Source: Propionibacteriaceae bacterium (lineage in GTDB: Bacteria; Actinomycetota; Actinomycetes; Propionibacteriales; Propionibacteriaceae). From it: a stretch of DNA of 8,910 nt. The first letter of the stretch is position 1, and each line of letters opens with the position of its first letter. The position numbers and the translations under genes were made by a program. Below, one piece after another: positions 1 to 8,910 of the stretch. The notes below the pieces were generated by a model. The model saw only the letters and a list, made by a program, of their open reading frames with translations, made no database searches and had not been told where the DNA came from. The stretch spans positions 1,023-9,932 of the forward strand of contig JAUNRO010000098.1 of the NCBI GenBank assembly GCA_030544185.1, in the 5' to 3' direction.

Positions 1-12
1 CAGAGAGACGGC

Positions 13-1794
13 TCAGAGATATTGCCCGGTGTTCGCCGACGTCTCGATCGTGCGGTTCGTCGGGTGCTTGGCGGTATAGAGCGTGCGGATGAACGCGATC
101 CGCTCCCCCTTCTTGCCCGAGATCCGTGCCCAGTCATCGGGATTGGTGGTGTTGGGCAGATCCTCGTTCTCAGCGAACTCCTCGTCACAGGCCTGCAGCA
201 GGTGCTCGACGCTGATGCCGCCCGAACCGTCGCGCAGTCGCTCCTTGATCGCGCTCTTCTTCGCCCGGCCGACGATGTTCTGGATCATGGCCCCAGAGGC
301 GAAATCCTTGAAATACAAGATCTCCTTGTCGCCGCCGGCATAGGTCACCTCGAGGAACTGGTTGTCCGCCGACTCCGCGAACATATGCGTGACCGCCGCG
401 TCGATCATCGCCAGCCGGCAGCTCTCCGGATCGTCGAACCGATCCAGATCGGCCGCGGCGAGCGGCAGGCCCGGGGAGAAATAGCGGGCAAAGATCTCGC
501 GGCCCGCCTCGGCGTCCGGGCGCTCGATCTTGATTTTCACATCCAGGCGCCCCGGGCGCAGGATCGCGGGATCAATCATGTCCTCGCGGTTGGAGGCGCC
601 GATCACGATCACGTTGTCCAGGCCCTCGACGCCGTCGAGCTCGCTGAGCAGCTGCGGCACGATCGTCGTCTCGACATCGGAGGACACCCCGCTGCCGCGC
701 GTGCGAAACAGCGAGTCCATCTCGTCGAAGAACACGATGACCGGCATCCCCTCCGACGCCTTCGCCCGCGCCCGGGCGAAGATCAGCCGGATATAGCGCT
801 CGGTCTCACCGACATATTTGTTGAGCAGCTCGGGGCCCTTGACGTTGAGGAAGAAACTGCGCCCCTCCTCGCCCGTGCGCTCGGTGACCTTCCGCGCCAG
901 CGAGTTGGCCACGGCCTTGGCGATCATCGTCTTGCCACAGCCCGGCGGGCCATAGAGCAGGACCCCCTTGGGCGCCCGCAGATCGTATTCGCGATAGAGG
1001 TCCCCGTGCAGGAACGGCAGCTCCACCGCATCCTGGATCTGCTCGATCTGCCGGGCAAGACCGCCGATCGCGGCATAGTCGATGTCCGGGACCTCCTCCA
1101 GCACCAGGTCCTCCACCTCGAGCTTCGGCACGACCTCGAAGGCATAGAGCACCTTGCGGTCGACCATCAGCAGGTCACCGGGCTTCAGCGTCCGCTGGGC
1201 GAGCTCGTCGGACAGCCGCACCACGAGTTCCTCGTCGGCGTGGGCCGTGACGACGGCCCGGACGCCGTCGGGCATCAGATCCTTGAGCGCGGTGATCTCA
1301 CCGGACTGCGGCGCCGGCACGGTGCCGACGATCACCAGCGACTCATTGAGCAGGACCTGCGCCCCCGGGACGAGGTCGGCGACCTCGAGGTCGTCGGCAA
1401 CGCTGGTGCGGACGCGGCGGTTCGCGGTCTGGATGTCGGCCAGGCGCAGCTCGGCGTCAGCCTCGGCGGGCACCAGCGCGTCGAGGATCCCGAAGGTCAG
1501 CGGTGGGGCGCCCAGTGCGTCGAGCTGGGTCTTCAGGGCGACGATGCGGTCCTTGGCGTCCCGGAGCGTCCGCGCCAGTCGTTCGTTCTGGGCGGCCACG
1601 CTGCGGGCGTCGCTGCGCGCCTCCGCGAGTCTCTTCTCCACCGCGGCGACCTCGCGCGGGTGCCGGGCCAGGCGGTCCCGCAATTCCGCGACCTCGGCGC
1701 GCAGGGCGCTGATGCGCGCCTGGTGGTCAGCGCCCCCGGCGGCCTGTCGCCCCTCGTTCGATCCACCCTGACGGTCCGGATTCGCGTGGCTCAC
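13..1794 (-). CDS. arc: Proteasome-associated AAA+ ATPase ARC/Mpa
   Basis: This is the ring-shaped ATPase that recognises Pup-tagged proteins in the actinobacterial cytosol, unfolds them and threads them into the 20S proteasome. The protein is 593 aa, the usual family length. Visible in order: an Ala/Arg/Glu-rich coiled coil at about residues 25-95 (Pup-binding region in the family), tandem OB-fold region about 96-245, then the AAA+ module with Walker A GPPGCGKT (282-289), pore loop KYVGE (326-330), Walker B VIVFFDE (352-358), sensor Asn402 and arginine fingers in RPGR (413-416). The C-terminus is GQYL, the HbYX-like tail that docks on the core particle. The GTG start is fixed by a full-strength Shine-Dalgarno 7 nt upstream. 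It follows trmI after 87 nt, so it could be co-transcribed or have its own promoter; a TACTGT at 1818-1823 resembles a -10 but has no good -35. The family assignment is very secure. Confidence 0.97.
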   Translation of the reverse strand: MSHANPDRQGGSNEGRQAAGGADHQARISALRAEVAELRDRLARHPREVAAVEKRLAEARSDARSVAAQNERLARTLRDAKDRIVALKTQLDALGAPPLTFGILDALVPAEADAELRLADIQTANRRVRTSVADDLEVADLVPGAQVLLNESLVIVGTVPAPQSGEITALKDLMPDGVRAVVTAHADEELVVRLSDELAQRTLKPGDLLMVDRKVLYAFEVVPKLEVEDLVLEEVPDIDYAAIGGLARQIEQIQDAVELPFLHGDLYREYDLRAPKGVLLYGPPGCGKTMIAKAVANSLARKVTERTGEEGRSFFLNVKGPELLNKYVGETERYIRLIFARARAKASEGMPVIVFFDEMDSLFRTRGSGVSSDVETTIVPQLLSELDGVEGLDNVIVIGASNREDMIDPAILRPGRLDVKIKIERPDAEAGREIFARYFSPGLPLAAADLDRFDDPESCRLAMIDAAVTHMFAESADNQFLEVTYAGGDKEILYFKDFASGAMIQNIVGRAKKSAIKERLRDGSGGISVEHLLQACDEEFAENEDLPNTTNPDDWARISGKKGERIAFIRTLYTAKHPTNRTIETSANTGQYL

Positions 1795-1801
1795 GTGGCA
1801 A

Positions 1802-1808
1802 CCTCCTT
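1802..1808 (-). promoter_or_regulatory. Strong Shine-Dalgarno of arc
   Basis: Read on the minus strand the bases are AAGGAGG, continuing into TT. This is a near-perfect complement of the 16S rRNA tail and lies 7 nt before the GTG start of arc. It is much stronger than the ribosome binding sites of the coupled upstream genes and settles the GTG as the start. An 8-bp palindrome TGGCGCCA (1811-1818) sits directly upstream of it. Confidence 0.85.
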
Positions 1809-1864
1809 ATTGGCGCCACAGTACTCCCGGCGGCCAGCAGGCACATCGGACACGGCGAACCCAC

Positions 1865-1883
1865 GACCGGCCGACGCCCGGTC
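1865..1883 (-). other. Small dyad at the trmI stop codon
   Basis: GACCGG, seven bases, CCGGTC: a perfect 6-bp inverted repeat whose right arm overlaps the TGA of trmI (1882-1884). On the minus-strand transcript it would form a short GC-rich hairpin at the end of trmI. No U-tract follows, so it is not a convincing intrinsic terminator; it could be a weak attenuator, an mRNA end stabiliser, or chance in GC-rich DNA. Confidence 0.3.
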
Positions 1884-2805
1884 AGGCGTCCGCGTCGGAC
1901 TCCTGGGCCCACGGTGGCCGGGGCCCGGTGTAGTCCGGACCGTAGGCCCCCGGGGCCGGGCGGCGCTTGCGCAACGGGCTCGCCACCCCGGGCGCCAGGC
2001 GACGCGCCGTGACGAGGAACCCGGTGTGACTCGAGGTGCCGTGAGCGGGCCGGATCGCCAGCCCCTCGGCGTGCCACTTCCGCACGATCGTCTCGGTGCC
2101 CTCCGGCTCGGTGAACCCCTGGTGGGCCCGGATCGTATCCCTCACCCGGCCCAGCTGGGTCGTGGTCGCGACATAGCAGAGCAGCACGCCGCCCGGCACG
2201 AGCCGCTCGCCCACCACGGCGATGCACTCCCACGGCGCGAGCATGTCGAGCACGACCCGATCGACCTCACCGGGGTCCGCCGGGTGGGCTGTCAGCGATT
2301 CGACGAGATCACCGACCCGCACCTCCCAGGCGGGGTGGGCTTCCTCGAGCCAGGTGGTCACGTTCCGCTCGGCGATCTCGGCGAAGTCTGCGCGGCGCTC
2401 GAACGACCACAACCTCCCGGTGGGCCCGATCGCCCGCAGCAGTGACAGGCTCAGGGCGCCAGAACCGACGCCTGCCTCGATCACCCGGGCCCCGGGGAAG
2501 ATATCGGCGGCCATGACGATCTGGGCGGCCTCCTTGGGATAGACGACCGCCGCCCCGCGCGGCATCGTGACGCTGAAGTCCGACATCAGCGGCCGCAGGA
2601 CGAGGAACTCCATGCCGCCCACCGAGCGCACCACCACACCGTCCGGGCCGCCGATCAGCTCGTCGTGGGAGATCCCACCCTTGGTGGTGTGGGTCGCCCG
2701 GCCGGCGGCCAGCCGGATCGAGTGCGCCTTGCCCTTGGGATCGGTGAGGGTCACCCATTCCCCCTCGGCCAGCGGACCGGTCCGCACCCCGGAAAGATCA
2801 CTCAC
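1882..2805 (-). CDS. trmI: tRNA (adenine-58-N1)-methyltransferase TrmI
   Basis: This enzyme transfers a methyl group from S-adenosylmethionine to N1 of adenine 58 in the T-loop of tRNAs and works as a tetramer in the cytosol. With the GTG start at 2805 the protein is 307 aa. The N-terminal part (about 1-75) is the small beta-rich domain of the family. The family segment MPRGAAVVYPKEAAQIV lies at 81-97, SAM-binding motif I VIEAGVGSGALS at 108-119, the acidic end of strand 2 at Glu136, VVLDML with Asp187 for SAM/adenine contact, and HTGFL near 260. The last about 35 residues are a Pro/Arg-rich tail. A TTG six nt further upstream (2811) would add two residues, but the GGGGG at 2813-2817 is 7 nt from the GTG and too close to the TTG. 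The gene overlaps the end of the solute-binding protein gene by 8 nt, suggesting coupled translation. TrmI next to ARC/Mpa is a familiar actinobacterial arrangement. Confidence 0.95.
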   Translation of the reverse strand: MSDLSGVRTGPLAEGEWVTLTDPKGKAHSIRLAAGRATHTTKGGISHDELIGGPDGVVVRSVGGMEFLVLRPLMSDFSVTMPRGAAVVYPKEAAQIVMAADIFPGARVIEAGVGSGALSLSLLRAIGPTGRLWSFERRADFAEIAERNVTTWLEEAHPAWEVRVGDLVESLTAHPADPGEVDRVVLDMLAPWECIAVVGERLVPGGVLLCYVATTTQLGRVRDTIRAHQGFTEPEGTETIVRKWHAEGLAIRPAHGTSSHTGFLVTARRLAPGVASPLRKRRPAPGAYGPDYTGPRPPWAQESDADA

Positions 2806-4255
2806 GACCAAACCCCCACGCCGCCAGTTGATAGGTCGGCCCGAGCCAGCCCGGATCGTCTTCCGGCAGCGCGACCCCGGGCGCGATCCAGAACTCCTCG
2901 TCGGACTGAATCAGCGGCACCACCGTCGCATCCCGCGCCACGGCCTCCTGCAGCTCGCGCGCGGCCCGTTCGGCCTCGGGGAGCTTCTCACTGGCGCGGA
3001 AGGCCAGCTCCAGCTCCCGGACCTCGGCCTCCCGGCCGGGCAGCGGGAATTCCACATAGGGCTGCAGCCAGGCCATCTCCGTGTTCGTCCACGCCTGTCC
3101 CATCGTGAGCCGCACGTCGGCATCGGGGTCGTCGCCGACCAGGCGTACGCCCAATTCCGGGCGCACCGCATCCCGCACGCGCGCCGCCAGATCCGCCTGG
3201 CCGGGCAGCCGCGTGTCATAACCGAGGGTGATCTCGCCGGACAGCCCGTCGGGAGCGGTCGGTTTGTCCCCACCCACCGCGAACGTGTCCGCGGCAAAGC
3301 CCGCACCCTGCGGCACCGGCGACGCCAGCGTGCGCAACGGCGTGGTCGCATCGCGCACCCAGTCGCGCACCGCGGCATCCTCGCGCCGGGGCGACTCCGG
3401 ATTCCACAGCAACCGCTGCACCGTGGCCCCGGCCAGGACCTGGCGCTGGAAGTCGCCGTCACCCGGCACCCGTTGCACCGGCACCCGCCACAGCACGTCG
3501 ATCGTCCCCGTCGCCACGGCCCGGTCGAGCGCCTCGGGCGTGGAATAGGTCTTGAGGGTCACCGCGGGCAACCGCCCGCCGTGGCGCCCCCGATAACCGC
3601 TATAGCGGTTCAGCTGCAGCTCATCCAGAGTGGCCACCTCCGCATAGAACGGGCCGGAACTCACCGGCTGCTGCCCCTGCGGCCACAGCTCGTCATCGGG
3701 ATAGGTGTCCTCGTCGACGATCGATGCAGCCGGGGAGGCGAGCGCATAGCCGAACGCCCGGTCGTGCTGCGCGAGCTTGAAGTCGATGCGATAAGGATCG
3801 TCCTCGGTGACGATCATGTCCTCCACGTTGTCGAGCTGGCGCGCCGACGAGCCCGGGACATCGAGGTCCATGGCCCGCTCGATGGAGAACTTCACATCGG
3901 AGGCAGTCACCGGATTGCCGTTGATGAACGTCATGTCCTTGCGCAGCCCGCACGAATAGGTGACCTCGTCGATGAACCAGCAATCGCTCGCCGCGTCGGG
4001 CTTCAGGACCCCGGTCCCGGCCTCGGTGGTGAGCAGGCGCTGGAACACGTTCAGCACATAGATCGTCGAGCCCGTATCCGTCGCCGCCGCCGGGTCCGTC
4101 GTCGTCACCCGTCCGAAGGTGCCCACCGTCAGCGGGTGCGGGCTGTGCCCTGACTCGGTCGGCTGCGTGCACGCCGCGCCCACAACCAGGGCACCCGCCG
4201 CGAGGACTGCACCGAGCGCCCGCACCGGGCGGGGCGGTCGCCACCAGCGGTTCAT
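2798..4255 (-). CDS. ABC transporter family 5 (peptide-type) substrate-binding lipoprotein
   Basis: Likely an extracellular, membrane-anchored binding protein of the DppA/OppA type (SBP_bac_5 fold), 485 aa. The N-terminus has basic residues (RPPRPVR), a hydrophobic stretch (about 13-28) and Cys29 in VVGAAC, a slightly relaxed lipobox. Family signatures: TDPAAATDTGS near 53-63, YSCGLRKDMTFINGNPVTASDVKFS at 100-124 in the typical order (Leu-Arg, Phe-x-Asn-Gly, Ala-x-Asp-Val), SSGPF at 199-203, and a C-terminal segment about 405-455 rich in Glu/Arg helices followed by VVPLIQ. Cys92 and Cys102 could form a disulfide. It is somewhat shorter than most family members. Its ATG overlaps the HAD stop codon (ATGA), with GGGGAG 8 nt upstream, and its stop overlaps the trmI start. 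No permease or ATPase gene is in the window, so either it serves a transporter encoded elsewhere or it has a sensing role. The ligand cannot be predicted. The reading frame is open far upstream of this ATG, but that part only shadows the HAD gene. Confidence 0.88.
   Translation of the reverse strand: MNRWWRPPRPVRALGAVLAAGALVVGAACTQPTESGHSPHPLTVGTFGRVTTTDPAAATDTGSTIYVLNVFQRLLTTEAGTGVLKPDAASDCWFIDEVTYSCGLRKDMTFINGNPVTASDVKFSIERAMDLDVPGSSARQLDNVEDMIVTEDDPYRIDFKLAQHDRAFGYALASPAASIVDEDTYPDDELWPQGQQPVSSGPFYAEVATLDELQLNRYSGYRGRHGGRLPAVTLKTYSTPEALDRAVATGTIDVLWRVPVQRVPGDGDFQRQVLAGATVQRLLWNPESPRREDAAVRDWVRDATTPLRTLASPVPQGAGFAADTFAVGGDKPTAPDGLSGEITLGYDTRLPGQADLAARVRDAVRPELGVRLVGDDPDADVRLTMGQAWTNTEMAWLQPYVEFPLPGREAEVRELELAFRASEKLPEAERAARELQEAVARDATVVPLIQSDEEFWIAPGVALPEDDPGWLGPTYQLAAWGFGRE
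2813..2817 (-). promoter_or_regulatory. Ribosome binding site deciding the trmI start
   Basis: On the minus strand a GGGGG run sits 7 nt before the GTG at 2805-2803, good spacing, but only 1 nt before the alternative TTG at 2811-2809. It lies inside the last codons of the upstream solute-binding protein gene, so translation of that gene would deliver ribosomes to it. Confidence 0.55.
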
Positions 4256-4947
4256 CGGGCCATCTCCCCGGCCATCAACTCCCGCAGCCGGGCCACGCCC
4301 ACGCCTGCGAGGGTGTCCAGGTGAACCCGCCGCTCGGCCGGCGGCGGCACGACGACGTTGGGGACGACCGCGACCAGGCATCCGGCAGCGTTCCCGGAAT
4401 CGGCGCCGGTGATCGAGTCCTCCAGGACCAGGCAGTCCTCCGGGCGTACGCCCAGGCGCTCGCAGGCGCTCAGATAGGGCTCCGGGTGCGGCTTGCCGTG
4501 GGTCACCTCGTCGCCAGCGACGACCGCACTGAACGGGTTGGCACCGAGCCGGTCGAGGACGGTGGTGAGAATGACCCGGAACGACGCCGACACCAGTGCG
4601 CACGGGATGCCCGCTTCGGCGAGCTCGCCGATCAGATCGACCACGCCGGGGCGCCACTCGATCTCGGCGGTGCGCAGTTCCTCGGTGACCCGGGCCACGA
4701 GAAGCTCGGTGACCTGCTCGGCGGTGAGATCGTCGCGGCCGGACGCGCGGAGGATCGAGCGACCGGTGCCGATCAGGGAGTTGCCGATGTTCTCGTGCGC
4801 GAGCTCCTCGCTCCAGCGGCCGCCGAGCTCTTCGGTGAGCAGATGCTCCTGGCGGATCCAGACCGGCTCGGTGTCGACAAGGGTGCCGTCGAAATCCCAG
4901 AGCACCGCTGCGGGCGCTGGTGTGCGGGTGGAAGGCAGTTCGTTCAT
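4252..4947 (-). CDS. HAD-superfamily hydrolase (phosphatase/phosphomutase-like, subfamily IA)
   Basis: A 231-aa cytosolic haloacid-dehalogenase-fold enzyme, probably a small-molecule phosphatase or beta-phosphoglucomutase-like enzyme. All four HAD motifs are present: motif I DFDGT with nucleophile Asp18 and acid/base Asp20, motif II LVSAS with Ser120, motif III Lys152 in HGKPHPEP, and motif IV LEDS with Glu176-Asp177 for magnesium. The segment about 25-95 is the helical cap inserted after motif I. DTEP after motif I is typical of the phosphoglucomutase-like branch, but substrate choice in this family cannot be read from sequence. The ATG at 4947 is the only start that leaves a normal spacing before motif I; its GGGAG is 13 nt away, longer than ideal. 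It is first in the run HAD, lipoprotein, trmI, and it diverges from metH. From memory, HAD phosphatase genes occur beside metH in other actinobacteria, which may hint at a conserved neighbourhood. Confidence 0.9.
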   Translation of the reverse strand: MNELPSTRTPAPAAVLWDFDGTLVDTEPVWIRQEHLLTEELGGRWSEELAHENIGNSLIGTGRSILRASGRDDLTAEQVTELLVARVTEELRTAEIEWRPGVVDLIGELAEAGIPCALVSASFRVILTTVLDRLGANPFSAVVAGDEVTHGKPHPEPYLSACERLGVRPEDCLVLEDSITGADSGNAAGCLVAVVPNVVVPPPAERRVHLDTLAGVGVARLRELMAGEMAR

Positions 4948-5019
4948 GGCGCGGCCCAGTCTCCCAGAGAACCGGCGCCTTGCCCAAGAACCGACCCGCG
5001 AGGGGACACGGTGGGAGAT

Positions 5020-5046
5020 GGAGCAGACAACCGAGGGAGCAGACAA
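5020..5046. repeat. Short direct repeat, 11 nt, period 16
   Basis: GGAGCAGACAA occurs at 5020-5030 and again at 5036-5046, identical in all 11 bases, separated by CCGAG. On the minus strand it reads TTGTCTGCTCC twice; the TTGTCT parts resemble -35 boxes, but no matching -10 follows. It could be a paired binding site for a regulator of either divergent gene. Confidence 0.6.
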
Positions 5047-5062
5047 GACGGCCCCGGTGCCG

Positions 5063-5079
5063 GTGGACACGTGGTCCAC
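5063..5079. repeat. Perfect inverted repeat centred on CACGTG region
   Basis: GTGGAC, five bases, GTCCAC: arms of 6 bp, all matching, with the palindrome CACGTG (5068-5073) inside. Its right arm runs directly into the first copy of the 29-nt-period repeat. The size and symmetry fit a binding site for a dimeric repressor or a small RNA hairpin in a metH leader. Confidence 0.5.
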
Positions 5080-5144
5080 AATGGCCGGGCGGTCAGGTGC
5101 TGGCGCACAATGGCCGGGCGGTCGTGTGCTGCCCCACAATGGGC
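5077..5144. repeat. Tandem array, 29-nt period, upstream of metH
   Basis: The 18-nt unit CACAATGGCCGGGCGGTC is found at 5077-5094 and 5106-5123 without mismatch. A third, partial unit at 5135-5144 matches 9 of 10 bases (CACAATGGGC). All three start exactly 29 nt apart. The 11-nt spacers share GTGCTG. Each CACAATGG is preceded by a dyad ending in its CAC: GTGGAC/GTCCAC for the first, GTGC/GCAC (5097-5108) for the second, and only GTG/CAC for the third. The array ends about 47 nt before the metH start codon. It may be a set of operator sites, a structured leader RNA, or one instance of a repeat family dispersed in this genome. Confidence 0.75.
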
Positions 5145-5179
5145 ATTCTGTGCCACGCCGCTGATGCTCGAAAGTTCTT

Positions 5180-5186
5180 GGAAGGA
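5180..5186 (+). promoter_or_regulatory. Ribosome binding site of metH
   Basis: GGAAGGA lies 5 nt before the GTG at 5192 and supports that start. No other in-frame start nearby has a comparable site. Confidence 0.7.
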
Positions 5187-5191
5187 ACCCT

Positions 5192-8905
<3,714 letters not shown>

Positions 8906-8910
8906 CGCCG

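Larger units (their letters stand above)
4948..5191. promoter_or_regulatory. Divergent intergenic region between HAD operon and metH
   Basis: This 244-nt non-coding stretch must hold the promoters of both the minus-strand HAD-lipoprotein-trmI run and metH. No convincing -35/-10 pair was found on either strand. It lacks a B12-box-like conserved core of the cobalamin riboswitch and no SAM riboswitch could be recognised by eye. What stands out is repeat structure: an 11-nt direct repeat at 5020-5046 and, nearer to metH, an array with a 29-nt period and associated dyads at 5063-5155. Confidence 0.6.

Noticed and set aside
1818..1823. Promoter -10 (TACTGT, minus strand) for arc
   Set aside because: It fits the loose TAnnnT pattern, but no TTG-type -35 is found 16-19 nt upstream, so it is not listed as a feature.
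22..2445. An 807-aa open frame on the plus strand opposite arc and trmI
   Set aside because: It spans two well-identified minus-strand genes and their gap, with low-complexity His/Arg/Asp-rich translation and no family motif.
2806..2811. TTG at 2811 as the trmI start
   Set aside because: Possible, but the purine-rich ribosome binding site is only 1 nt away from it, whereas it is 7 nt from the GTG at 2805.
2567..4153. A 528-aa open frame on the plus strand opposite the lipoprotein gene
   Set aside because: Same shadow effect; the minus-strand protein carries family signatures and a lipoprotein signal, this one has none.
4256..4987. An in-frame N-terminal extension of the lipoprotein upstream of 4255
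   Set aside because: It would overlap the HAD gene out of frame, is Arg/Gly/His-rich, and would bury the lipoprotein signal peptide inside the protein. The ATG at 4255 has a ribosome binding site and a classic ATGA overlap.
5077..5144. CRISPR array
   Set aside because: Only three units, one partial, with 11-nt spacers that resemble each other; far too short for CRISPR spacers, and no cas genes are present.
4948..5191. Cobalamin or SAM riboswitch before metH
   Set aside because: Considered because methionine genes often carry them, but no B12-box-like core or SAM aptamer helices could be recognised. A covariance-model search would settle it.

Overview
The window is GC-rich, densely coded bacterial DNA with GTG starts, strong G/C preference at third codon positions and a proteasomal ATPase. 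This points to an actinobacterium. A family-level guess (Propionibacteriales-like) would rest only on general impression and is not proven here. Five complete protein genes fill almost everything; no tRNA, rRNA, insertion sequence or CRISPR array was seen.

Left block, minus strand, read from right to left (4947 down to 13): a HAD-superfamily phosphatase, an oligopeptide-type ABC substrate-binding lipoprotein, the tRNA m1A58 methyltransferase TrmI, and the proteasome-associated AAA+ ATPase ARC/Mpa. The first three genes overlap (ATGA overlap of 4 nt, then an 8-nt overlap), so they look like one translationally coupled transcript. An 87-nt gap with its own small dyad and a very strong Shine-Dalgarno separates trmI from arc. 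ARC unfolds pupylated proteins and feeds them to the 20S core through its C-terminal GQYL tail; in other actinobacteria dop, pup and the core subunit genes usually follow, so they would be expected just left of base 1.

Right block, plus strand (5192 to 8905): a complete cobalamin-dependent methionine synthase, metH, with all four functional modules and their key residues intact. It diverges from the HAD gene across a 244-nt intergenic region, the only sizeable non-coding stretch. That stretch holds an unusual repeat array: 18-nt identical units on a 29-nt period plus dyads, and a separate 11-nt direct repeat. No cobalamin or SAM riboswitch was recognised in it.

The genes are mostly housekeeping: protein turnover, tRNA modification, and one-carbon/methionine metabolism. 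No new multi-gene system is evident. The points worth a second look are the repeat array upstream of metH, the orphan solute-binding lipoprotein wedged between a phosphatase and a tRNA methyltransferase without permease or ATPase genes, and a marked inversion of tyrosine codon use (48 TAT to 10 TAC by hand count) in otherwise G/C-ending codon usage.
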